From an uncultured Verrucomicrobiales bacterium (lineage in GTDB: Bacteria > Verrucomicrobiota > Verrucomicrobiia > Verrucomicrobiales > Akkermansiaceae): a stretch of DNA of 64,000 nucleotides. The notes beneath the pieces are model-generated. The model was not told the DNA's origin. It saw nothing but the letters and a program-made list of their open reading frames with translations, and made no database searches. Positions 9,119 to 18,244 of the stretch are shown in pieces; positions within the stretch are counted from its first letter, which is position 1; the number at the start of each line of letters is the position of its first letter. Location: the NCBI GenBank assembly GCA_949373085.1, contig CASICJ010000002.1, forward strand, positions 62,001-126,000, in the 5' to 3' direction. The position numbers were made by a program, and so were the translations under genes.

Positions 9119-10309
9119 ATGAGTTGTTCTACCCCACCCACCTTCAATCATCGGCTCGAGTATTGTGCCTATCGCATCTTCGAGTGGATGCTCAAGATGA
9201 TGTCTTTGGAGACCGTTTTTAAACTTGGTGAATTCACAGGACGAATTGTTCATCGCTACAACTCAACTCGAAGGTATCAAGTCACCCGCAATCTTCGGCT
9301 CGCATTCGGTGACGAAAAATCGCGACACGAAATCTCACAGCTTACTGCAGAAGTTTTCGAACGCACCGGAGCTAACTTTTTAACTTCGCTCAAAATCCCT
9401 TTTTTAAGTGACGCCAAAATCCTAGCTAGACTGCACTTTGAAGGGCTCGACGATTTCTTCGCTACGACGCGCGAGGGTGGCATTGTCATGGTCTCTCCAC
9501 ATATGGGAAACTGGGAACTCCTTGCCCAAGCCATCTTCCTAGTCGATGGGGATTTTAGAGTCGGAACACACTATCGACCCCTTAATAATTCTCTAATTAA
9601 TGCCGTCGTCGAACGACGTAGAAAACGACGGGGACTGAAACTTTTCGCAAAACGTTCCTCGACCCATCGCCTCTCGAGCTTTGTAAGAGATGGTGGAGCT
9701 ATGGGTATCCTGGCGGACCAACGGGTTGGCGACCGCGGAGCCGCCTGTCTGTTTTTTGGTCGCCCCACTACCTGTTCACCACTCCCCCATCTAATCGCCA
9801 AACGAGGGAAAGTTCTCCTGACGAGTCTCTCATGCGAGACAGTCGGAATCGCGCGTTGGAAAATCTCCTTCCGGCATATCCCAATACTATCCGCTCAAGC
9901 ATGCGCAGATAGTATCGAAGAGGACTGGCGACGATCACCTGTTGATGTCTTTTGGTTCGAAGACCGCTGGCGCCTCCAGGGAAACGATCCAATTTCCTTC
10001 CTCAATAAGTATAAAGACGATCTCGAAATACCCCGTCCACTTCGAGCAGTGAACCTCGCTAAGGAAGAAAAAAAACTTCCCTATCCAGACCGCTTGATCA
10101 CCCAAGAACATTACGAGATCGACTTCAATCAGAGCGACCAATCCCTTCGCGAAATACTCAACGAAATCTCAAATCGTGGAGCGAATCCAGTGGATATCTT
10201 CCTAGCTCCGCATTCTCAATTGGGTCGCGTCAAAAAACTCTCCGGAAAAACAACCACCCTAGCCGCCGAAAAGAATTACCTTCCAGAGACCACCCCTACT
10301 GAAAAATAG
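9119..10309 (+). CDS. Lipid A biosynthesis acyltransferase (LpxL/HtrB-like) with C-terminal extension
   Basis: Late acyltransferase adding a secondary acyl chain to Kdo-lipid A at the inner membrane. The core spans about residues 20-305. It carries the catalytic HX4E motif in SPHMGNWE (about residue 127), then GILADQRVG and the RCVFFG-like ACLFFGRPTT region. The DVFWFEDRW segment is the usual late motif. About 85 residues follow that I cannot assign to the family (ITQEHYEIDFNQSDQ...), so the 396-aa length exceeds the usual roughly 300. It is divergent from the sulfatase across a 94-bp gap. Confidence 0.88.
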   Translation: MSCSTPPTFNHRLEYCAYRIFEWMLKMMSLETVFKLGEFTGRIVHRYNSTRRYQVTRNLRLAFGDEKSRHEISQLTAEVFERTGANFLTSLKIPFLSDAKILARLHFEGLDDFFATTREGGIVMVSPHMGNWELLAQAIFLVDGDFRVGTHYRPLNNSLINAVVERRRKRRGLKLFAKRSSTHRLSSFVRDGGAMGILADQRVGDRGAACLFFGRPTTCSPLPHLIAKRGKVLLTSLSCETVGIARWKISFRHIPILSAQACADSIEEDWRRSPVDVFWFEDRWRLQGNDPISFLNKYKDDLEIPRPLRAVNLAKEEKKLPYPDRLITQEHYEIDFNQSDQSLREILNEISNRGANPVDIFLAPHSQLGRVKKLSGKTTTLAAEKNYLPETTPTEK

Positions 10310-10478
10310 AGCTTTAATGCATCAGAGCCAGCCTTAGCCAAATTATCTTACCTAGAGAACGTCTTAATCGAAGACGCTGAAATTACTATGGAACAATCTA
10401 CTACTTAGTTTTTAGCCAATATCTAAGACCACCAGTTTCCACTCGAAAAACATCCGCTACCCAAGGAGTTAGCAAAAG
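10310..10478. other. Convergent intergenic gap with a small hairpin
   Basis: 169 bp between two convergent genes. A 6-bp-arm inverted repeat (CGTCTT, 5-nt loop, AAGACG) lies at 10360-10376 with no T tract on either side, so it is a weak terminator candidate at best. No open frame of note. Confidence 0.4.
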
Positions 10479-12629
10479 CTACGCAAAGAAATAAACCGGA
10501 GAATCTCCGACTTCCTTGATCTCAATTGATTCACCAGAGGCATTCAAAGCATACTTAAAATCGACTGGCCATGGTCCGGAGTAACTTCTCCCATTGCACC
10601 ACATCATAAGGATTTTCTCATCGTCCCGCTCAAAGCACAGCGCGTAAACGTCGTCTACCATTTCCAATTTCTCCACAAAGATTGCCGAGCCTAACTGCTC
10701 CAGAAAGACACGAAGCATATTATAAGCAATTCGTTTACGCCATCCGCCTTCGGCTCGCTCATCCACTAATCCGAATCCGTGAGCCACCAAACGCCACCAG
10801 TAAACTCTGTCTACAAAACCTGAACACACCGAGATTACCAGATATCTCAGCATGTAGACCCCATAGTCGAATTCACTCACACTAAGGGGATGCTCCGGCG
10901 CACCAGCATCCACATGGGTTGCTGTTACTGGGGACCAAATACCCGCTCCTTCGAGGGGCCAATTCACCTCCGAGATGATCACTTGGTCATCACAAGCAGG
11001 AACTACCTTCGCAATCGCTCGCAGTAATCCGCATTTCTCAAGAGTACTAAATTTTCCCTGAAAATTCTCCGGTGCTCCCCGCCGATCCACATAGAGATGA
11101 TGAGATAAGGCCCCATACCTCAGCCCATCCGGGGCACTTTCCAAAGCTGAAAGGACATAATGATACTCGAAATCAATACAAGCGGGGCCCGTGAAAGTGA
11201 TTTCAGGGAACTTCTCCTGCAACTGCACAACTGGCGACAACAAAGCAGCCTGGTCACCTGGTCCATGGACACCCCACTTCATACGGTTTACCGCATGACA
11301 AATTTCAACAGCCGTCACAACCTCACCAACTTCCTCTAGTACAAAACTTAAAAACTTAGCCCACGAATCTGGCTCGTTGACCGCCCCACGGTCCTGAACC
11401 ATTGCTATCATCACCTGGTGTCCAGAAGCAGCCAGGCTCTTCACCTGAGCCACCCCCTCCTTCCAATGTGACATCCCTTCGTGGTGACAAAAGCGCAAGA
11501 GAACCGACACCCCTTCCAACTCCTTCAATAAATCCACCTGGGAATTAAAATCCAGATCCTTCGATTCGAGCGCCACTCCAAATCGCCCCTTTAAATTGAT
11601 CCGGTTCTGGTAGGCCAATGGAAGTTGCCTGCGGTATTCACGCCAGACTTTCCCCGCAAATTTCAAAACTGACCACGCAACCTTATAATGTCTCGCTAGA
11701 GAATAATATCGCTTCCTCTCATATCTTTCCATCGTGATCGATGCCTGCGCCGATTCACGGTCCCAAATCCAAATATCCTGCACCTCGGGATAACTCCCAA
11801 CAGCCCCCCGAGACCGTTTGCGAAATGGATGCCGCCACTTACGGCTTCGCTCCCACCACTCAAAACCCCTCCGGCGAAAAATCATCTCTTTTGTAAATTC
11901 CCTGGGTAGATTCCCTCCCCAATAAATCCTCGCCAACACATTAAGGAACGCTGAAGGCAGCCGTATCCTCGAAAAATCCTGTGCTCGCTCTTTTAAGCTC
12001 AAATCCTCCCTGATCCGTCCCCGATTTAGGTCAATAAACTGAACCTCTCCCCACTCCCCGTCGGAGGACACCTGAAATTCCATGTTTTGATTGCCAAGGT
12101 CCCGATGCCAAAATCCCAAATCATGCATTCGTCGAATCGCGGAAGCGATATGACCTAGTCTTTCTACCAAAAATCGACAATCCGCCCTTTCTTGGTAGGC
12201 CTGGATCAGCGAATCCTTAAAACTGACTAAGGATTCAACGTAATCCGAAAGATAAAAACTCTCCACCAAACGCGAACCTTCCCAACAATCGAAATAGGCA
12301 ATAGGTTGAGGCGTTCCAACCCCACGACTTTTTAAAAAAGTGGCAGCCTTAAACGAACGCTCAGCCTTACTTCCCTTCCTGAAGTCATAACGATCTTTCA
12401 AAAAACCTTGCCTACCAAAGGCCTTCACAGCCACCTTTAAACGCTTCCCATCCTTTTCCAAATCAAGCACTACCACCCGGTGTCTCCCATCGGATAAAAC
12501 CCCATTCTTGGCAAGTCTGGCTCGCTCCCCAAATCCCCCCAGAGACTCTTCGTCAAAGAATGATTTAAAATCAGAGAACACCTGTCCTTGGAGCTTCCCC
12601 ACTGAAAGTTTCTCCACGCCTCGGTTCAT
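10479..12629 (-). CDS. WaaP/InaA-type lipopolysaccharide kinase fused to a glycosidase-like TIM-barrel domain
   Basis: An unusual two-domain protein. The N-terminal half is a eukaryotic-like kinase fold of the Kdo/LPS core kinase group: VAVKAF supplies the ATP-binding Lys, HRDLGNQN is the catalytic loop and FIDLNRGR takes the place of the DFG segment. The C-terminal half (from about residue 345 in this numbering) resembles clan GH-A glycosidases. EICHAVNR has an acid/base-like Glu before Asn, and ISEVNWPL near residue 552 holds a nucleophile-like Glu at a strand end. I used ATG 12629; a GTG at 12746 would add 39 residues and leave 17 bp to the divergent kinase gene. It presumably phosphorylates a core heptose or Kdo, and the glycosidase-like half may be non-catalytic. 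Confidence 0.78.
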   Translation of the reverse strand: MNRGVEKLSVGKLQGQVFSDFKSFFDEESLGGFGERARLAKNGVLSDGRHRVVVLDLEKDGKRLKVAVKAFGRQGFLKDRYDFRKGSKAERSFKAATFLKSRGVGTPQPIAYFDCWEGSRLVESFYLSDYVESLVSFKDSLIQAYQERADCRFLVERLGHIASAIRRMHDLGFWHRDLGNQNMEFQVSSDGEWGEVQFIDLNRGRIREDLSLKERAQDFSRIRLPSAFLNVLARIYWGGNLPREFTKEMIFRRRGFEWWERSRKWRHPFRKRSRGAVGSYPEVQDIWIWDRESAQASITMERYERKRYYSLARHYKVAWSVLKFAGKVWREYRRQLPLAYQNRINLKGRFGVALESKDLDFNSQVDLLKELEGVSVLLRFCHHEGMSHWKEGVAQVKSLAASGHQVMIAMVQDRGAVNEPDSWAKFLSFVLEEVGEVVTAVEICHAVNRMKWGVHGPGDQAALLSPVVQLQEKFPEITFTGPACIDFEYHYVLSALESAPDGLRYGALSHHLYVDRRGAPENFQGKFSTLEKCGLLRAIAKVVPACDDQVIISEVNWPLEGAGIWSPVTATHVDAGAPEHPLSVSEFDYGVYMLRYLVISVCSGFVDRVYWWRLVAHGFGLVDERAEGGWRKRIAYNMLRVFLEQLGSAIFVEKLEMVDDVYALCFERDDEKILMMWCNGRSYSGPWPVDFKYALNASGESIEIKEVGDSPVYFFA

Positions 12630-12763
12630 CCTGCCGCAAAGTTTACAAAGCAGTCGAAAAAAAACAATCCGGTTTCTTCCATTCCACTTTCCACTCGACC
12701 CCAAAGGATCCGAACGATAAATTTTAACCCTGAGATTTTCTCCCACCAGAGTTAATTACAATA

Positions 12764-13420
12764 GTGAACCAGAACCTTATCAACCTATCCTCTGACTCCC
12801 AAATTATTGGCGAGGGATTCTTCTGCACTTGCTACCTCCACCCAGAAGACAACTCTATCTGCATCAAACTTCCGACCACTCATAAAAAGGCACGAAAACG
12901 TCAAAAGGCAGACGAAGCCTACTATCGAAAGCTTCATAAAACCAAAGCGGATTTAACTTATATTAGTGATTATCTGGGCTCCTGCCAAACCAGCCTCGGC
13001 CCCGGCCATCTCTACCAATATATCAAAGATAAAAATGGCAAGACTTCAAAAACTCTGAATCACTATATCGCAAACTATCCCCAAAAAACGGAGGAGCTTT
13101 GCAGCCATCTTGCCAAGCTGGGCCACTACCTCCTAGAAAACTATATTCTTGTTAGTGACCTCCACGGCAACAACATCGTTTTCCAGCATCTCAGCGAAAA
13201 CTCAAAAAAACTCATGATCGTAGACGGAATTGGCGATCGCGTTATTTTCACCGCCCCTAACTTTTTCAACTCGATTAAATCAGATAAAATCATTCGCCGG
13301 TGGAATAAATTTATCAGGCGAATCCAAACTGATCATCCATCTGCTTCTCTGCCAAAAGAAAAACTTTATTTGGGGAATAAAGCCCTTACGGACCCAAAAA
13401 CTGTCAATCGAGCTTACTAA
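12764..13420 (+). CDS. YrbL-like kinase-fold protein
   Basis: A 218-aa protein resembling the YrbL family (PhoP-regulated protein in enterobacteria), a divergent member of the protein-kinase-like fold. It has a Gly-rich start (IIGEGFFCTCYLHPEDNSIC), an ICIKLP strand with the ATP-site Lys, a catalytic-loop-like VSDLHGNNIVF and a metal-loop-like MIVDGIGD. It begins at GTG 12764, divergent from the LPS-kinase fusion. YrbL proteins are known but their substrate is not. Placement among LPS kinase, exporter and kdsD genes suggests an envelope role. Confidence 0.75.
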   Translation: MNQNLINLSSDSQIIGEGFFCTCYLHPEDNSICIKLPTTHKKARKRQKADEAYYRKLHKTKADLTYISDYLGSCQTSLGPGHLYQYIKDKNGKTSKTLNHYIANYPQKTEELCSHLAKLGHYLLENYILVSDLHGNNIVFQHLSENSKKLMIVDGIGDRVIFTAPNFFNSIKSDKIIRRWNKFIRRIQTDHPSASLPKEKLYLGNKALTDPKTVNRAY

Positions 13421-13452
13421 ACGCCTCTCACAGACTCGACTGGTATTCTCTA

Positions 13453-15198
13453 CTAAGCCTCCGCCCGCTCCGAAATAATTTCCCCTTGATCAAGCTCGAT
13501 CACACGGCTTGCAATTTTGGTAGTAGAAAGGCGATGAGCGATTAACAAGGTCGTGCGACCCTTCACCAAGTCAGCTAGAGCCGACTGAATAATTGCTTCA
13601 CTTTCATTATCAAGCGCACTAGTCGCTTCATCCAAAAGGAGAATTGGCGCATCCTTTAGAAATGCTCTCGCAATAGCAATCCGTTGTCGTTGTCCCCCGG
13701 AGAGACTTCTTCCCATTTCAGAAACCGGCGTATCGTAACCTTGCTCCTGTTTGAGAATGAACTCATGCGCATTTGCTTTTTTAGCAGCACTTATCACTTC
13801 TTCTTCACTAGCATCGAGACGACCAAGAAGAATATTTTCCTGAATCGTCCCTTTAAATAACACAGCAGTTTGGGAAACCACCGCAACCCGGTCACGAAGC
13901 TCACTCTTGGACCATTTTCTCACATCCAGACCACTCACCGAAACACTTCCCGACTTCACGTCGTAAAAACGCGGAATCAAATTGAAGAGACTTGATTTCC
14001 CCCCTCCACTCGGACCAATCAAAGCCACGCATTGGCCGGGCTCAATCGTAAGATTAATTCCACGTAGAATGAGCTCATCACCATAACCAAAGGACACATC
14101 CTTGAAAACAACACGACTTTCAAAACTCTCTGGGGTCTCAGGACACTCAGGATCATCCAGATGATCAACAGCCAAGGAAATCTCCTCTAATCGATCAAGA
14201 GAAGCATCAGCTTGGCGCAAGTTAGCCTGAATCGCGCCCAACTTTTTCACAGGCTCATAGCACAGATATAACGCCATCGCGATAGCCATAAAACTGGAAA
14301 GCCTCATCCCTTGTTGCGCTCCCAGATAGATCGCTACCGTCAAGCCAAGCACCGATACAAATTCCACCGACGGTGAAATTAGCTGCTTGTATTTCACAAC
14401 CTTCATCGAATAACGGAGCACCCCCTGAATTCGATTACGAAATTTTTGCACGACCGATCCCTGCAGATTATAGGCCCGAATCTCAAGTGGCGCCTGAATC
14501 GACTCAGAAATCTGCCCACTTAAATCGCCAGCATTAGCCTGTAATTTGCGGGCTTTTCCACCCAAACGTTTCGCAATTGCGCGCAGTGGGAGAATACACA
14601 AAGGAATCGAGAAAATCGAAAAGAGAACCAGAGAAGCGCCTTGGTTAGAAGCCGCTTCTGAGATCAAAAACACCAGCGCAGCGATTAGGACCGCGGGCTG
14701 CTTAATAATATCAACTGCCACTTTACCCACCGTCGAACGTACGACTTCAGCATCTCCCACAAGCCGCGCAAGTAAATCCCCCGCCTGTCGCTTCTGAAAA
14801 AACGCGATAGGCAAGGTTTGTAGCCTAGTGAAAACCTCGTCGCGGATCTGCTCCAAAAAACGATACCCACAATAACTCATCAGATAGGTATTTAGAAACC
14901 CACCAATCGCACGAAAGAAAAACATTAATGGAAGCCACGCACAGGCAACAGGAAGCAACCACTCACCCGGCAACTGATCGAACCAACCCATCAACCCTTC
15001 CACAAAGAAGCTGTTTTCCAGCTCTCCTTCCCCAAGATCAACCTGGTCGTCTTTAAAAATTAGAGGGAAGACCACCTTCGCTGCAAGCGGCAGCCCTGCT
15101 CCAGTCGCCAAAGCGTAGACCAGCCCGGACAAAACGCTTCCAAGAAGCTGCCATTTGACCGGTTTAAAGTATTTGAAATAAGGCAGAAAGCGCTTCAT
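13453..15198 (-). CDS. msbA: ABC exporter, MsbA-like lipid A flippase candidate
   Basis: A 581-aa half-transporter with a fused six-helix type-1 exporter domain (about residues 15-335) and nucleotide-binding domain (about 360-581). It shows Walker A GPSGGGKSS (about 395), Q-loop VSQT (about 441), signature SLSGGQRQR (about 498), Walker B ILLLDEATSALD (about 519) and H-loop IAHRLST. These mark an active ATPase. The assignment to MsbA, which flips lipid A-core across the inner membrane, rests on length, architecture and the neighbouring LPS genes (acyltransferase, LPS kinase, kdsD). A drug or peptide exporter of the same family cannot be excluded. Confidence 0.85.
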   Translation of the reverse strand: MKRFLPYFKYFKPVKWQLLGSVLSGLVYALATGAGLPLAAKVVFPLIFKDDQVDLGEGELENSFFVEGLMGWFDQLPGEWLLPVACAWLPLMFFFRAIGGFLNTYLMSYCGYRFLEQIRDEVFTRLQTLPIAFFQKRQAGDLLARLVGDAEVVRSTVGKVAVDIIKQPAVLIAALVFLISEAASNQGASLVLFSIFSIPLCILPLRAIAKRLGGKARKLQANAGDLSGQISESIQAPLEIRAYNLQGSVVQKFRNRIQGVLRYSMKVVKYKQLISPSVEFVSVLGLTVAIYLGAQQGMRLSSFMAIAMALYLCYEPVKKLGAIQANLRQADASLDRLEEISLAVDHLDDPECPETPESFESRVVFKDVSFGYGDELILRGINLTIEPGQCVALIGPSGGGKSSLFNLIPRFYDVKSGSVSVSGLDVRKWSKSELRDRVAVVSQTAVLFKGTIQENILLGRLDASEEEVISAAKKANAHEFILKQEQGYDTPVSEMGRSLSGGQRQRIAIARAFLKDAPILLLDEATSALDNESEAIIQSALADLVKGRTTLLIAHRLSTTKIASRVIELDQGEIISERAEA

Positions 15199-15285
15199 CG
15201 ACGCTACAAAGCGTAGCTCAATCCCTCCGAATCAGCCAGACTTACTTGGGTTGACCAGAAGCAGCTCATAAGTCACTCTCCCGTT

Positions 15286-16257
15286 GTGGATTTGATCGAA
15301 AAAGCCCGGACGGTCGTAGGAATTGAGACCTCACAGCTCAACCGGCTGGCTGAAAGACTCGATGAAAGCTTTAGTAAAGCTGTTGGTTCACTGGAGGAAA
15401 CCCTCAAGGCAGGGCATAAAATCGTCGTCATCGGAGTCGGTAAATCCGAGCACATTGGAAACAAGTTTGTCGCCACCTTAAATAGCACTGGCGCTACGAC
15501 CGTAAGCCTCAATTGTCAAAATGCTCTGCACGGCGATCTTGGTATGCTTTCGGTTGGAGATCTTGTCATCGGCCTCAGTCATTCTGGAGAAACCTCAGAA
15601 ATGATTAGTTTGCTCCCTCACGTCAAAAAACGAGCGTCACAAATTATTACTATTACCGGAGATCCAAAATCCACTTTGGCCAAACACAGTGACGTCGTCC
15701 TTGATACCCATGTCGAGCAAGAGGCCTGCCCTCTCCAGCTCGCACCCACTTCAAGTTCGACCAACATGCTCGTTCTTTGCGACGCACTCGCCATGGTTCT
15801 CCTTGAAAAACGGGGCTTCCACTCCAAGGATTTTGCCGAACTACATCCTGGTGGCAGCCTAGGAAAGTACCTTCTAAGTCGGGTCTCCGACATCATGCGT
15901 AGCGGTTCAACTTTCGCGAAAGTCCACACCACTTCTCTCGTCCAAGAAAGCGTTCTCGCGATGCTAGAATGCCGGGCTGGAGCCGCTGTCATTATTGACT
16001 CTAACGGTAAACTAGCCGGCATTTTCACCCACGGAGACTTTGTTCGAGGCTATCAAACGAACCGGGAGATCGGAGATACTCCTGTCTCTGATCATATGAC
16101 CACTGACCCAATTACCGTTCACGAAAACGACCTCGCAGCGGAAGTTGTTCGCATCCTTCGTGAACATCGCATTGATGATCTCGTCGTTATCAATAATGCC
16201 GGTGAAGGAATCGGCCTAGTTGACGCTCAAGATTTATCCCGCCATGGACTGAGCTAA
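15286..16257 (+). CDS. kdsD: Arabinose-5-phosphate isomerase KdsD/KpsF
   Basis: Converts ribulose-5-phosphate to arabinose-5-phosphate, the first committed step to Kdo. The 323-aa protein has an N-terminal SIS domain with GVGKSEHIGNK (about residue 47), HGDLGMLS, SHSGETSE, and the AELHPGGSLGK motif (about 180). A CBS-domain pair (about 205-323) contains VSDIMRSGS and VSDHMTTDP. The start is GTG 15286, in frame with the family start. Together with waaA at the left edge it supplies both ends of Kdo use. Confidence 0.94.
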   Translation: MDLIEKARTVVGIETSQLNRLAERLDESFSKAVGSLEETLKAGHKIVVIGVGKSEHIGNKFVATLNSTGATTVSLNCQNALHGDLGMLSVGDLVIGLSHSGETSEMISLLPHVKKRASQIITITGDPKSTLAKHSDVVLDTHVEQEACPLQLAPTSSSTNMLVLCDALAMVLLEKRGFHSKDFAELHPGGSLGKYLLSRVSDIMRSGSTFAKVHTTSLVQESVLAMLECRAGAAVIIDSNGKLAGIFTHGDFVRGYQTNREIGDTPVSDHMTTDPITVHENDLAAEVVRILREHRIDDLVVINNAGEGIGLVDAQDLSRHGLS

Positions 16258-16267
16258 GCCAATGACC

Positions 16268-17593
16268 TTACTTGGCTGACAGATCGACCTTCACTAACTC
16301 CTTATCATTTCTCAGATAGGCAGCTTTTCCTGCAAAGGCAGGCCCACTCCAAACAACTGGACGACTGTAGGCCTCGTTGGTGGGCTCAAGGACATGTTGG
16401 CGTCCAATTTCACGATATCCCTCACGAGAGAGCTGCGCCAAAATTAGATCTCCATTTTCATTGAAGATCCAATAATTTCCAGACTCCTCGTGACGCGTCA
16501 GATATGCCGTGCCATGACTTCCGCCTTTTAAACGATGCTCCTCGGCGACTGTAGGCTGCATCGTTGACCAGAATCTCTCTCCATTTTCTACCGATGCCGC
16601 AACCAACTGGCTGGATCGGACATCACATCCATAAATAACACCATCATGGATCAGCGGAGTACTATTACAGCAATAGAGAGCAGTTTTGGGTTTCCCCCGC
16701 CATATAAACTTTGCGGTCGGTTCATCTTCACCCAGCTCAATCATAGCGCCAACCCGACCGATCCCACTCGCAAAAATTTTATTGCCTACAAGTCGCGGCG
16801 TCATCACTGACATTCCATAAATGGGCTTGAGTGGAAGTTCCCAGTACTTTTCTCCTGTCTTGGGATTTAGGGAATTAATTGCCTCTGGATGCCAAATCAA
16901 GAGTTGCTCCGTTCTACCGACTTTCACCAGTGAGGGAGGACAATACCCTTGGCTTCTCGCATCAAGCGCCTTCCACTTCACCTCGCCAGTCATGGCATCA
17001 AACGCCACCGCAACACTCCCCTCTCCACCAACGAGACAATACAAAGTATCGTCGACCACCAGTGGATGAGCGGAGAAACCCCAAATGGGAAGCCCTGCAT
17101 CAAAATCTTTTTGAAAATTCTTTTCCCACTTCTTAGCACCAGTCTTAGCATCGAGCGCAACAAGATCTCCCATCCCGCCTAGAAAATAGACCAAGCCATT
17201 TGCAATGGTAGGAGTCGCACGCGGCCCTCCGGGATACGAGAGCCTATAAGTCCGGCTTTCTTCATACTTCCAAATCTCTTCTCCTGTCACGGCATCTAGA
17301 CAAAGCAATCTCTCTCTTCCTTGCCACGTTACGGCTCTCCCAGGATTATTCACCAATTCGCCCTCAGAGCGCTGGTAGTCAGATACATAAACTCTACCAC
17401 CGGCTACCGCAGGCCCTGAGTATCCCCAACCGACCGGAACCCGCCACACCACAGGAGCACCAGACTCCGGCAGATCTGTCCTAATCCCTTTTTCCCGCCA
17501 TACCCCATCCGCTTTCTCACCCATCCAACGGGGCCAATCATCAGCAGAGGCACCTAGAATAGCGGTAAGATACAATACAATTAAAAGTTTCAT
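16268..17593 (-). CDS. Secreted PQQ-like beta-propeller repeat protein
   Basis: A 441-aa protein with a short signal peptide (MKLLIVLYLTAILGASA) and repeated blades of the form AVTGEEIWKYE, DAKTGAKKWEKNF, DAMTGEVKWKA, NPKTGEKYWELPL. These are typical of outer-membrane-protein-assembly BamB-like or PQQ-dehydrogenase-like propellers. Such outer propeller proteins are abundant in Verrucomicrobiota and often have no assigned enzyme activity. I chose ATG 17593, since it starts the signal peptide and has GGAG just upstream; an in-frame GTG lies at 17617. Convergent with kdsD with a 10-bp gap. Confidence 0.85.
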   Translation of the reverse strand: MKLLIVLYLTAILGASADDWPRWMGEKADGVWREKGIRTDLPESGAPVVWRVPVGWGYSGPAVAGGRVYVSDYQRSEGELVNNPGRAVTWQGRERLLCLDAVTGEEIWKYEESRTYRLSYPGGPRATPTIANGLVYFLGGMGDLVALDAKTGAKKWEKNFQKDFDAGLPIWGFSAHPLVVDDTLYCLVGGEGSVAVAFDAMTGEVKWKALDARSQGYCPPSLVKVGRTEQLLIWHPEAINSLNPKTGEKYWELPLKPIYGMSVMTPRLVGNKIFASGIGRVGAMIELGEDEPTAKFIWRGKPKTALYCCNSTPLIHDGVIYGCDVRSSQLVAASVENGERFWSTMQPTVAEEHRLKGGSHGTAYLTRHEESGNYWIFNENGDLILAQLSREGYREIGRQHVLEPTNEAYSRPVVWSGPAFAGKAAYLRNDKELVKVDLSAK

Positions 17594-17743
17594 ATCTCCA
17601 GAATCCCTCCCTCCCACAAAAAGTCAACCCAGCTTCAGCTGAGAGATTTTTTCAGCTCCATCAAATAAAGCTATCCCTAGAATCAGCCTTTGGCCTTGCC
17701 TTCACCGTTACGCGGTGTTGAATCCTCTCAAGCCATAGCCACA

Positions 17744-18244
17744 GTGAACGCATTCGAAATCTATCAGAAAATCGACCCTTCCCCCATCAGCGACATGTTT
17801 CTCTGGATTCGGGAAAACGACCGTCAACTTTACAAATCGTCGATCGCGACCCTCACCGCAAACCGGAATCTCCGGCCTGTCTTCGTTGAGAAAAAATCGG
17901 TCACAGAGCAAATCACTTGGCTTCATAAGACCCTGAAACTGAAAACTAGTGATACCATTGGCGAACATCTCTTTCAGGTTTACTTCATGAAAGGACAGCA
18001 AGAGCTTCTAATTAGATTCTGCGATGGCCTGGGAATCGAGCATGATGGAGAAGGCTCAGTCGAAGGAGCTCTCCCCGAAACTCTTGATGATGAAAAACTT
18101 AAATCCACCATCGATAGCCTGATCGAAGCACACGACTCCAAATTGGTGACTCTTTACCTCTGGATCTTTAATCTGCAGACCCCAAATGGGTGGGCGAACC
18201 TTGCCAAGACGCTCGAAAGCGACGAGCGACTCATCCTAGCTTAA
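17744..18244 (+). CDS. Hypothetical helical protein
   Basis: About 166 aa from GTG 17744 (MNAFEIYQKIDPSPISDMF). Upstream in-frame codons from 17690 look non-native. No signal peptide or membrane helix. It is rich in helix-forming segments and has a distinctive FLWIRENDRQLYKSSIATL block and a DSLIEAHDSKLVTLYLWIF block. I do not recognise the family. It overlaps the end of the convergent aminotransferase by 4 nt. Confidence 0.65.
   Translation: MNAFEIYQKIDPSPISDMFLWIRENDRQLYKSSIATLTANRNLRPVFVEKKSVTEQITWLHKTLKLKTSDTIGEHLFQVYFMKGQQELLIRFCDGLGIEHDGEGSVEGALPETLDDEKLKSTIDSLIEAHDSKLVTLYLWIFNLQTPNGWANLAKTLESDERLILA

Noticed and set aside
16268-17593. PQQ-propeller protein as BamB
   Set aside because: Propeller blades match, but there is no lipobox and no der/hisS-type context, so BamB is not claimed.
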